Positions 35,946 through 45,619 of a DNA stretch of 64,000 nt are shown here, piece by piece. The stretch covers positions 26,924,033 through 26,988,032 of the forward strand of contig JAJKFL010000014.1 in the NCBI GenBank assembly GCA_021186555.1, in the 5' to 3' direction. This DNA is from Reticulitermes speratus (taxonomy: Eukaryota > Arthropoda > Insecta > Blattodea > Rhinotermitidae). Each line of letters begins with the position of its first letter. Position 1 is the stretch's first letter. The notes beneath the pieces are model-generated. The model worked only from the letters and a program-made list of their open reading frames with translations, was not told where the DNA came from and made no database searches. Both the position numbers and the translations under genes were made by a program.

Positions 35946-36369
35946 TTTTTGTAATGTAATAAAGAATTTTATAACAATATCCACTACATTCCCCCCAGCA
36001 TCCACCGAACTGTAAATAATGCAGCTGTAATGAGGCCTTGTTCCACCTTGGTGAAATTTTCAAGTTTGTCTTCTTCTAACTTGGGAAGAGGAAATTCTCT
36101 AGCTTATGAAGATGAAGATGAAGCGGGAGATGATTCTCAGGCATTATGCCACACAGACCTCCAGACTTTATATATCGTCATCAGCCTTTCCGGATTTGAA
36201 AGGAGATGAATTTGAAATTTATCACGCTGGAGCACCCCACGTAAGGAATATGTATGCAGATTTAGGAAAACGAACCTTCCATTCCCGTGGCTTGTTTCCC
36301 ACAATTGTATAATAGCTAAGAATGTACTGTGTGAGTTTCGGGGCATTCTGTGTATTCTATCTTTAAGTT

Positions 36370-37153
36370 TATTCTATTTTCACCGTGCATTTTTCGAGTA
36401 TAGACAATGTTTCTTACCAACTAAATGCACTTGTTATAAAAACACTAAAATATTCTAAAACTCTTTGATAAAAAGCCACGACATGTTTCGGCTCACCAAT
36501 GAGCCATCCTCAGGGGGTCACAAGTGACTGTTCTCAAAACACGTACATATATTTATCCTCTGTAGAGGTATATGGTCAACGTCTTATCTCACCAATCTTA
36601 CTTTATCACTTCGCAAGCCGATATGTTTTTTAAAACACTCCCTATAGGTTATGCACTATATTATTGTGTCACTTACACACTCACTATTGTTTGTAGTGTA
36701 CATTGGTTGCTGTGGAAACGTAGATATTTTTATATATGGTCACCTGTTTTCACTTATGTCTGTGTTGACACTGTTCGTCCTTTTTGAACACAGACATAAG
36801 TGAAAACAGGTGACCATATATAAAAATATCTACGTTTCCACAGCAACCAATGTACACTACAAACAATAGTGAGTGTGTAAGTGACGCAATAATATAGTGC
36901 ATAACCTATAGGGAGTGTTTTAAAAAACATATCGGCTTGCGAAGTGATAAAGTAAGGTTGGTGAGATAAGACGTTGACCATATACCTCTACAGAGGATTA
37001 ACATATGTACGTGTTTTGAGAACAGTCAGTTGTGACCCCCTGAGGATGGCTCATTGGTGAGCCGAAACATGTCGTGGCTTTTTATCAAACAGTTTTAGAA
37101 TATTTTAGTGTTTTTATAACAAGTGCATTTAGTTGGTGAAAAACATTGTCTAT
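36370..37153. mobile_element. Palindromic foldback element, 368-bp arms, 11-bp TSD
   Basis: The left arm 36399-36766 and right arm 36787-37154 are reverse complements of equal length with only a few mismatches. They are separated by a 20-bp spacer (36767-36786). The direct repeat ATCTTTAAGTT flanks the element at 36359-36369 and 37154-37164; 29 extra bases (36370-36398) lie outside the left arm. Each arm contains a hammerhead-like core (36474-36520 minus, 37034-37080 plus). The near-identical peptides that can be read from each arm are a consequence of the palindrome, not genes. There is no transposase or reverse transcriptase. Confidence 0.9.
37034..37080 (+). ncRNA. Hammerhead-ribozyme-like core (best copy)
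   Basis: CTGAGGA (37040-37046) fits the CUGANGA core. After one extra T comes a perfect 6-bp helix GGCTCA/TGAGCC with loop TTGG (37048-37063). Then GAAAC (37064-37068), two bases, GT and C (37071-37073), which can form the short stem III plus a GUC cleavage site. Stem I is only partly possible (CCCC with GTGG, 3 of 4). The T between CTGANGA and stem II is not part of the textbook core, so I cannot say that it cleaves. The mirror copy is in the left arm, 36474-36520, minus strand. Confidence 0.45.
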
Positions 37154-37164
37154 ATCTTTAAGTT

Positions 37165-39330
37165 GTTTTTCGTGTTCTACCTAAATACTATTAATAGAAA
37201 TAAACATAGAAGAGACAAGAAAGAAAAAATTCCTCCTATTAAATTTTAAAATCTTAATGGAAATAAATAAATAACAATGGACATATTTGTTTCACTTTTT
37301 ACTTGCAATTGTAAATGGTATGCTTCTTCATTAGATCCATTATAAGAAATATTAAATTGACATATACAAGTAAGATTAAACGTTTACGGGAATTTAATTT
37401 CAAATGTTATGAGTCGGTATAAAATCTGCTTTATTTGAAGCTGGAATCAAATTTTATAGTTTTCTCAGACATAAATTTCAGATTTCATTAACATTAGAAT
37501 TTCTTTAGAAACGTTATTGAGTATGGTAAATAATCAGTGAACTATAAAGAAGCAAATGGTATCTGACTCTGCTAGATGTGATGCTGCAGTGTAATAATAT
37601 TTGCAACATTAGAATTCTTATGTTCAGTAAAGGAATGTAAAGGTTACTGTGGAAATAAAAATGACAAGCAATAAGCAACCTACTCTGAAAATCTGTTCAC
37701 TCCATTACAGCTGGTTTACACAATTATGCTTTTGTTTTGACGCCTAACAAATCGTGCTGGAATTACTGATCTGGATCTGAATCTGTCATAAGGCAAACTG
37801 CAATATAATTTAAATGTTCCTTTGACTTCAAAGGAATAATGTGTTAGTTTTACGTAACATAATGGCAGGTTCTCCTTGACAGAATTGAAAGTATAATGCA
37901 AGCCGGTGAAGTTAGCATTGGATAACTCGTATTTAAATGGCACCACTAGCACAGTTGCTAACAAAAGCTGCTTGTTTGAGATGTGAAGTTTGATTGTAGT
38001 GTAAGTTCGTCCAGAACACCCTGTCAGCTACCCTGTATGCGGATACAGAATCTGCCGTTGGCATGCTCCATGATTGTACTCAAACCTTGCTGAAAGCTTT
38101 CAAGGGTTTTTATGAACTTTTATGTCATGAAAGAGGTTTCTGACGTGTTACAGTTTGTGATACCGACAAGCAGGTCAGAGGTATCTGACTTTATTTCTGT
38201 ATGTGAGTGTGTTTTTGACCTATATTGTAAATCTGCTGTGGTAATCGAGACCATTTTTTCTAATTTGCTGGTCTGCGGACCTTTGCCTACAGTTTCATTA
38301 ACGTTATAAAGCTCAGTGGTCAACATATGTACCGCCTTCTATAATATTAGAAACTCAGCATCTTATAACACTGTGAATGTTTGTGTTTCGTGCGATTCTC
38401 ACAACAAACAGCGACCATCGCACTCAACAGCTTTAACCAACTGGTTTCTGTAATGGAAATATTTTGTTCTATGTGACGTAGGAGCATAGTTTTTATATAT
38501 TTACAATTTAGACCAATGTCAGTCTCGTAATTGAAGCTGTGAATGCATTTATATGATACTCACCCTGACCCAAAATTGGAGGCAGCGTTTTTCTCCTAAA
38601 TAATGATATGCACCTGCAATACTACATGACTTCACAACACAGATCACAATTTGAATAGTCACGTGGTTATTGATAGGTCAGATTTCGTCCAGCATATCTC
38701 TGTCAGTTATAGAATGTGACGATGACGAAATTAATTGCAAGAAATATTGTTCGATATTAGGCAGTAATCGATTAGTCTGACAGGACAAATTACGCATGTT
38801 GGACACACCCTTGATTTCCCAGACCCAGACTCGCTCGATGTTCCGGGACAGTGACGTTTTCCCCCGGGTACAGAATGTTAGCCTTGAAACAGTCTTGACA
38901 TTCCGTGTAGCCATAATATAATTTTATTTCCTGTTGTGGCGGAAATTTCTAGATTTTTAATTTGATTTTCAGTCGGTCCAAGAAAATAAAGAAACCAGTG
39001 GAGATGTCTTCCATCCCACGTGTAAATACACTGACACGTGGTAACAGGAAAGACCACTGATCCTGTGATAATGGTGAGACTCGTACAAAATCACGGCAAA
39101 GGAGAGATATGTTATTATCTCCTAGTTCTCAGTAATTCCTCAAAGCCTCAGCTAGTAGTTGACCCATAGCACCACAAGAAGTTTGTGTTCGAAATTGTCC
39201 ATTTTCTGAGGTATATTTCATGCACTTGATGTTTCGATAATTCAGTCCACTCCCATCCTCATGTGACTGTCACTCGACTGACACACACACACAGAATTAA
39301 TTATACGATACATATATATCCTACGTATAT
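37165..39330. other. No clear feature; possible old repeat near 38300
   Basis: The segment 38300-38480 (CAGTGGTCAACATATGTACC ... GTTTCGTGCGATTCTCACAA) resembles 42595-42700 (CAGTAGTCACTATATGTACC ... GTTTCATGTGATTCTTACAA) in order and spacing. A third partial match is at 26290 (TAGTGGTTACTCTATGTACC). This may be one old interspersed family. Confidence 0.4.
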
Positions 39331-39334
39331 GTTT

Positions 39335-39420
39335 TAATGAGTTGCAAATTTCGGTATCAAACCACGAGCTTATGACTACTTAACTGATATTCTAACCATC
39401 AGACCACTTAGTGTTGTGCT
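39335..39420 (-). mobile_element. tRNA-like SINE head, isolated
   Basis: Minus strand from about 39415: AAGTGGTCTGATGGTTAGAA (A box) and CGTGGTTTGATACCGAAA (B box), spaced as in a tRNA. No body matching the other families was recognised, so this may be a truncated or unrelated SINE. Confidence 0.45.
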
Positions 39421-40632
39421 TAAAAAGTTCGGAGTGCAGCCCTGGCCGTTGCCACTGGCACATATTTGTGGCTAGCGAGCGAATTCCTTCTTAAAGGACA
39501 AAGTTACTCGGTATGTAAGAATGCTACCTGAATTTTGTGGAATGGCAAGGTTCATTTCCCTATTCGCAGGCGCCTGCTACTTGACCCAATAAGGAGCGAG
39601 TTTTATCCCCTTAATTTCATCACCTTGATAATATTTGTTAAAGAACAGTATGTGCGAATTTCCTCTTCAGGTAATTCCGTCCAACCTTCTGTTATGTTAC
39701 CCTCTTGGGTCCAAATATCCTTCTCAGCACTTGTTTCCCATTTGAAGAAAGCAAGAGTGACAAATTATAATGTATTCTTTATATTTTCGGATATAATCCA
39801 GCAAAATTGGAACTAAATTGTAGCAAGTGCCCCTGATTTATTCAGTGTTTTAAAGTCCTCGTGGAATTAATTTTTATTTACGACTGTCCGTACCGAATAC
39901 TTGAACTGTCCGTTCCGAATGCTTGAACGTTGCCACATTTTCAAAGCATTTATTTCTTTCGGTGAAATTTATTCGGTAGCGAGAGTGAAGGCAACTGTTA
40001 TTTGTACATCAGCGATGGATAATTCATGAACGTCTCATAGATGACTTGTTCAGTGCAGTGACTCAAGCGAATCGACTCGGTTCCGATAAGCCGAATCGCT
40101 ATTTTATTAACCTACACTGCCTGAAACCTTAAATGCGCAAAGTAAAATCTGCACTTCCAACTCGTGTATTACAGAATTCTAGTTTAAAATCTTATGTTTA
40201 TGTTTAACATATTTAAGTTAAAGTACACGCCAGTATAGCTTAAGTGTAGACGAATTGAACCTTAAGTAAATAATTCACAACTTACTCTTTAAAAGGGTCA
40301 GTTCGAACACATTTTTCATAATTAATCTAAATCAGTACGAAAAATCGCAACCCGTGGAAAAAAAACAATTTTATTCCTTCTATTCTCCTGCGATATCTTG
40401 CTGCTATACCCAGTGTAATTTCGACGGAAAAGGAGAGTCATACGTTTCACTATGAACGGGCTTTTGAAGTAATGAATTATCCGACTCGGTGAATTGTTTA
40501 GTAGAACAAAGAGCGACGAATCAATCTGCTGGCCATCAACTGACAGCTTAGAAAGAGGAAGTGAGTTATTCAGTTGTTCTTTCGAACAATTCGTCTGGGT
40601 GAACTGAATTCTTGTCCACGTGTTTTACAGAC

Positions 40633-40782
40633 CTGTTCGGCGGACTGCTCTTCAATGACCAGTTTCATCTCCAGCGACTGACGGGTTTCTAGAAACGCTC
40701 GGCGTTGTTGCTTGTCCGCCAGGTAATACGACGTCAGTCCCAACAAGTTAGCCGTCAAGAGTAGGAGGCAGTTCGCTATCAC
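40633..40782 (-). CDS. Ac76E: Adenylyl cyclase internal exon (last TM helix of first membrane domain)
   Basis: This exon has 150 bp, exactly 50 codons, phase 0 at both ends, reading on the minus strand from 40782. It encodes a hydrophobic helix (residues about 1-19, VIANCLLLLTANLLGLTSY), then a basic stretch (ADKQQRRAFLETRQSLEMK) and an acidic helix ending EEQSAEQ. This is transmembrane segment 6 plus the cytosolic signalling helix that precedes C1a in class III membrane adenylyl cyclases. The acceptor is a T-rich tract ending TTGCAG. The donor is CAG/GTCTGT, with C at +3, so it is weak. The longer open frame around it (40570-40806) runs into intron on both sides and is not the real boundary. 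Joined to the exon at 10823 it gives [18 protein letters not shown], the order expected of the family. No earlier exon (TM1-TM5) was found between 40783 and 64000. Confidence 0.93.
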
Positions 40783-40896
40783 CTGCAACCAAAAACATTT
40801 CAGCACTCACGAGATCTAACAAATCCTATGAATTCTGTTTCTACACTGTTCACTTAGGCTCTGCTTAGGCTAATATGTGAGACTTTAAATTCTCAC

Positions 40897-41085
40897 GGCT
40901 TTGTCCATGAACGCTACCGTCTTCTGCGTTGTGACGCCATGTAAGCCGGCACCTAGTCATAAATGTGGAGGCAGTAGCTTCCTCCGCAATGTCAGTAACT
41001 GCCAGACGACACGGCAGTACATCGCAGAACACGGCAGTACATCGCAGAACACGGCAGTACATCGCAGAAGACAGCAGTCGTTTGT
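40897..41085. mobile_element. Decayed foldback element with 20-bp tandem triplication
   Basis: The left arm (TTCTGCGTTGTGACGCCATG, from 40921) and right arm (GTAGCTTCCTCCGCAATGTC, then CGACACGGCAGTACATCGCA) are inverted relatives of the 6945-7095 element. Within the right arm the unit ACGGCAGTACATCGCAGAAC occurs three times in tandem at 41011-41070, the third with one change at its end. It lies about 115 bp upstream, in gene orientation, of the TM6 exon. Confidence 0.65.
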
Positions 41086-41404
41086 TGTATGTCATCATTT
41101 CTTAATATAACCTGCCGCTTACAGGTTCCTTCTTTAGCTGTATGCTATCACAGCTTTTTTTTATGCCTGCAGAACGTGAGGTGAATGTTACTACCGATTG
41201 GGAAAGAGATCCAGTTATACTGTGCGATGCTAGCGCTTGTCAGTCATACTGCCAAAAAATATAACAGTTCAGTTCAGCAATTCAGTGCTTGCTGCTGCAG
41301 CTACGTGTTCGGAAGGTAAAGGTACAAACTCTGCTACTTATTCGAAAATTTACTCAACCTTTCTAGTTAGGTACTGATATACTTCAGCTATCCGTTTTTC
41401 TGGG

Positions 41405-41470
41405 ATATGACGCTGGGTTACTGGGTATTTTGTTACTGGGTATTTTTGTACTGGGTATTTTGTTCCCGAG
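41405..41470. repeat. Short tandem repeat of TACTGGGTATTTTGT
   Basis: Three near-identical 15-17 bp units at about 41419-41464. They follow a block (TTCTGGGATATGACGCTGGG, 41400) that resembles the left end of the 5745 foldback, so this may be a decayed copy of that element. Confidence 0.8.
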
Positions 41471-41719
41471 CCTTGGAGGTCAATACATTTTCTTGTAACG
41501 TGCGAAACCACTGCGGCTTATCCCACAAGAACGGATACCTCATAAAGACCGCTGCGAAAAACTAAAATGAACTTGAATTGTACAATTCTTAAAATATACC
41601 ACGGCTGCTTCCTACCGCGCTATTCTCACTTTAAAATATATATAATTCATGTATTTTAGAAAGATTTTGTAAGTGAACTGAGAAAATAAGTGGGTTATTT
41701 TAGGTGCAACCATTTAGGA

Positions 41720-42240
41720 TGAATTCTGATCTTTAAAAAAGAATACAGCCATATTTTTTTTATTCACTGTCCGATTAATAGAAGGAATTTTGTGTTGTTC
41801 ACTGCCTCTCAGTTTAAGACCGGAACTAAACAATTCTATGGACTGAATCACTAGGGTGGCTACCTGAGTCACACGAATGCAGACAAATGCGTTGAGATCT
41901 AAAGTAAAAGAGAAAGGTAAAAACGGAAGAAAAAGAAAAGTGAAATAAAGATAAGGAGACAAATGGCTGGATCGAATTCCTGGAATTGCCCCCTTACCAG
42001 GCTGAACGCAAAGGAATCTCACAAACCAAACATAAGAGGGAAAGGAAAAAAGAACGAAATAAAATGAAGAATAAAAAAGGAAAACAATTAAAGAATGTAG
42101 GAGTAAAAGAAAATTAGCCAGGCGAATAGAGATACTCTTACAAATTATACAGAAGAGGTGAAATGAAAAGGTTATGCTAGAGTGGAAAAAAGAGAAGTTC
42201 CTTTCCCTTATTCTCTCTTCTCTCTTATTAAGATATTGCA
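41720..42240. repeat. Purine-rich low-complexity block
   Basis: The plus strand is strongly A/G-biased (AAAGAGAAAGGTAAAAACGG and similar). The minus strand shows a 176-codon open frame rich in Phe, Leu and Ser, which follows from the composition. A CTGGATCGAATTCCTGG segment near 41970 interrupts it. I see no gene. Confidence 0.6.
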
Positions 42241-43157
42241 ACAAAGTACATGACTTACATAATCCTTACAGGAAAGTTATTGCACAGTTGTTTAAGAAGT
42301 CTAACGTTTTGTGCCTACGGCGTATTTTTTGACATAGTCCTCATCTTATTTTGTTTAAGAAACACGACTTCCAGGGTATAGTTTATCTCCTTCTAATGAA
42401 GCCAACAGAGAGGATTTAACACTTTTACGTGATGACGGAAACAGAGTCAAATTTGAAACGTGGTTACAACTAAAGCAGGGCGATGGAAAATGTCCGACCT
42501 GTGCTGCAGTATGGTGAAACCGTTAAGTAAGGAACTGCTGTTTGGTTCTACAAAGGATAGTTTTAGTTTTCACCTTCAGCCAAATATAATGTTTTCAAGC
42601 ACAGTAGTCACTATATGTACCACCAAATTCCCCACAAAGGAATTATCTGTTCTGCTCTTTATTTTTATGTTTCATGTGATTCTTACAACGACAAGCTATG
42701 ATTTTCTTAAATAACACTAACATGGTTTTCATTATAATGGAGTCGTAGCCAGTATTTTGTGAGGTAGGAGCTGAATATACATCGTATATTTTTAAGTAAA
42801 CTTTATGCCTCGAACTGTTAGTGCCTCGTGACTTCGTGGAAACTTCTTACTTTGCCATATTGACAGTTTTATTCTTGCTGCAGCATGCAGTAACATGCTA
42901 AGTCCATATTTTGAAGAAGTCAATCATCCACAATAAAGCAATATGTAAAGTATGAATGATTTATAACGAACGATTGCGTTATCTCCAGATAAACTGGAGA
43001 CAAAAAATCACGAAATGTGTATATGCGTGTTGACATTTAAAACAAGAAACGTTCTGAACATTCGCTTCTTCAATATTACTTTTTAATGGAATGATCACAA
43101 AAGATATGTCAGTATTTAAATGTTAAATGTGCGTAATCTTTACAAACTACACATTGC

Positions 43158-43606
43158 GTGAGTTAAGTCAAAACCAACAAATGCACAAGACAATTAACAA
43201 GTATAAAATATATTTACAACCCCTATATATGTTTCGGCAAATAAATTGCCATCCTCAGGGGGTATCTATCAAAGAATTACAAGTAAGTACTGCATCCAAA
43301 TAAACGATAGGTGGTTTTACAGTAGAAGTATTTACGCAGCTCACAATTTTAAAATGTATAGATGCATAAAATTATAAAATTAAAAATTAAGAATAATAAT
43401 ACGTTATGTCTGAAGTAGTGATTATAAATAAATAGGCCTGTGACATGAATGTATTTTGGTGTAAGTTGTTCGATTTTGCATATTTTGTTAAACCATATGG
43501 ATGCATTGGTCTTTTGAAGTTTCTCTTTTATATTCTTGTAGGGGTTGTAAATAAATTTTATACTTGTTAATTATCTTGTGCATTTGTTGGTTTTGACTTA
43601 ACTCAC
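43158..43606. mobile_element. Foldback element, 67-bp arms
   Basis: The arms 43158-43224 and 43540-43606 are inverted copies (for example GTGAGTTAAGTCAAAACCAA against its complement at the right end). Just inside the left arm, on the minus strand (43226-43262), is CCTGAGGATGGCAA, a 5-bp stem GGCAA/TTGCC, and GAAACAT, the same motif as in the 36.4-kb palindrome. It is missing from the right side, so the element is asymmetric. There is about 315 bp of AT-rich spacer. Confidence 0.8.
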
Positions 43607-43962
43607 GTTAAATGCATGGTACATACAACATAAAATTTACAGATTGCGTGCTTTATGACATACAAAGCTGTGGCTGTAAATGCCATGGCTCAACTAAGCC
43701 GTGTTTTGCCCTAACGAGAATCCAATATGTATGCCACAATAAATGTGACAAATCCGGCGATTGAATAAAATTATATACATGCGAACGTAGGGAGAATATT
43801 TTGTCTGTCATTTTGTACAATAAAGACCGTGGGATAAAAATCAAGTTAAAAATAAGCCCACAGCGTACAATTCCAGCGCTTTCGGTCTGGTGTTGGTTGT
43901 AGATTTTAAATTCGCAAATGCTACTATTCGGTGCTCTGCCATAAATATCCAACAACAGTGTT

Positions 43963-44090
43963 TCTCAACCTATGGATCACAATCCAAATTTGGTTGGTCA
44001 CGCTATTACGAGTGGGTAGCGAAACACTTCTTTGTAAGTCACGCTACTTTGATAAGTGTATTAAAAGCTGATTTTTTTTTGTAAATGTAA
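43963..44090. mobile_element. Possible lone hAT-type end
   Basis: The string CAGTGTTTCTCAACCTATGG at 43965 is a typical hAT-like terminus. It is followed by subterminal GGTTGGTCACGC and GTGGGTAGCG motifs. I did not find a matching right end with an 8-bp duplication; the candidate at about 45880-45895 does not share flanks. Treat as a truncated copy. Confidence 0.4.
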
Positions 44091-44465
44091 TCACTTTTTG
44101 TGACATTGGAGCAACGTCGGCTTGCCCGTCATTTTATATAAAAAAATATACCATCGATTACCAACGTTGCCAGGTTCTCAACGAAAAATTATCGGCTCAG
44201 CCAAATACAATTGTTTTTTTCAACGAAGTTACCGCACGGATAGCAAAATTCTCTCAATTTGAGAAATACCTCACTAAATACGGAAAAATTCAAATTTACA
44301 AATCATGAAGACTAACTCTAGATATAAGAGCCATAAGAAGAGTCACAGCACTAAACTCAGGTTCATGCAGAAGTATGTAAATGCATATATGCTTATCTTT
44401 ATTTCATTCAGTTTTTAAAATGTCACATTCCAAATGCACATTCATGTTTTTTATGTGGCACATGC

Positions 44466-44683
44466 GTTTTGAAGGAAAGTTAGAGAGAAGGCTAGAAATG
44501 ATGGGAAGACGAGGAAGAAGGCGTAAGCAGCTACTGGATGACCTTAAGGAAAAGAGTAGATACTGGAAATTGAAAGAGGGAGCAATAGATCGCACCCTGT
44601 GGAGAACTCGCTCTGGAAGAGGCTACGGACCTGTCGTAAGACAGACTGCAGAATGAGTGAATGAATGAATGAATGAATGAATG
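44466..44683 (+). pseudogene. Severely 5'-truncated LINE tail of the same family, with (GAAT)n end
   Basis: The plus-strand frame reads FEGKLERRLEMMGRRGRRRK, QLLDDLKEKSRYWKLKEGA, then RTLWRTRSGRGYGPVVRQT and a stop at 44654-44656. This is the last 60 or so residues of the reverse transcriptase whose longer relic lies at 3450-4140. It is directly followed by (GAAT)n, 44651-44683, the kind of simple-repeat 3' tail RTE-type LINEs carry. The reading frame is intact within the fragment, so it is younger than the first copy. Confidence 0.85.
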
Positions 44684-45150
44684 TGTTTATGTCTGACTGT
44701 TGTGGTCGCGAGACAACGCTATTGGCCTGATCTAGGTCAGAGCTCACGAAGTCTCAGAAACACCGGCATACAACACCCAGAGCCGATGACCTGCAATATC
44801 ATTTGGTTACGTAATTGTGTTTTTATGAAGAGAGCATAAAAACCTTTCATTGTCTTCAAAATTGCAAACATGGGGAAATAGGTATTGACCTTAAAATATG
44901 TGATTTGTTATTAGCTACAACTTTTGTTCAAAAGCTATTTCGCCTCGATTAATGTTTAGCTAACTACAATCGACGTCTGCGCAGAAATTTATATGTCTTC
45001 ATGTATAGTGTCCATTACTGTTGACCTGTTCTGATAAAACCCAGAATGTACGTCAAATTTTAGTAAAGTCGCCAAATGTCTTATTACATAAAATAGTGTA
45101 CATAAAATCCATTCATTTGTTCTCGATATATTATAAATGGACATGCAGAC

Positions 45151-45619
45151 TTTTTTTCCATGGCTCGACAGCCATAGTGGGCCAAACAATGTTGAGTTTC
45201 CGCGATCACACTCAGACACACCACACTCGGTAGGACTCCTCTGGACGAGTGATCGGCCCGTCGCGTAGACCTCTACCTGCCAAAAAAAGAACACTCTCGA
45301 GGGACAGACATCCATGCACCCAGCGGATTTTTTTTGCCTGTCCGGGGTTTTTCCCCTTTTGATCCATTTTTGTACTGTTTTATATCCTTTTCGTCCTTCA
45401 TGTCACTTTTTACGTTCCATGCTACCGTCCTTTCAACAAACACAACACAAACATCCATGCCCCCGGTGGGATTCGAACCCACAATCCTAGTAAGCGAGCG
45501 GCCGCAGACCCACGCCTTAGACCGCACGGCTACTCGGATCGGCTAGATTCGAACCTGCAATCCAAACAAGCTAGCGGCCGCAGACCCACCCCTTAGACCG
45601 CGCGGCCACTGGGATCGGC
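45151..45619 (-). mobile_element. Compound SINE with duplicated tRNA-like head
   Basis: This is the same family as 57509-57761, but 469 bp long. Read on the minus strand from 45619, two tRNA-like heads lie in tandem (about 45619-45545 and 45544-45460), each with GGTTCGAATC-type B box and GTCTAAGGxGTGGGTCTGCG. A roughly 170-bp T/C-rich insert (about 45290-45440) not present in the 57.5-kb copy comes next, then the standard body. The flanks GGACATGCAGAC (45139-45150) and GGACATGTAGAC (45620-45631) are a 12-bp target duplication with one difference. Confidence 0.88.

Larger units (their letters stand above)
10824..40632 (-). other. Adenylyl cyclase intron, 29.8 kb (inferred)
   Basis: This is the interval between the two adenylyl cyclase exons. 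Both exons meet in phase 0 and the joined peptide is colinear with the family, so I infer a single intron of 29,809 bp. It begins with the weak donor GTCTGT (minus strand, from 40632) and ends TTACAG at 10824. It holds a 1.5-kb DD41D transposon, a second mariner-like element, a hAT MITE, several SINE families, several foldback elements and a 368-bp-arm palindrome. An unrecognised small exon inside it cannot be excluded, but none is needed to join the flanking sequence. Confidence 0.8.

Noticed and set aside
36572..36981. Two nearly identical 71-75 aa open frames on opposite strands
   Set aside because: They are mirror readings of the two arms of the palindrome; no domain, and they exist only because of the inverted repeat.
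41011..41070. CRISPR-like array
   Set aside because: Three direct 20-bp repeats without spacers in an animal intron; a minisatellite inside a foldback arm.
41714..42244. 176-codon minus-strand open frame, Phe/Leu/Ser-rich
   Set aside because: It follows from the purine-rich plus strand (few TAA/TAG/TGA on the complement); no recognisable domain or splice context.
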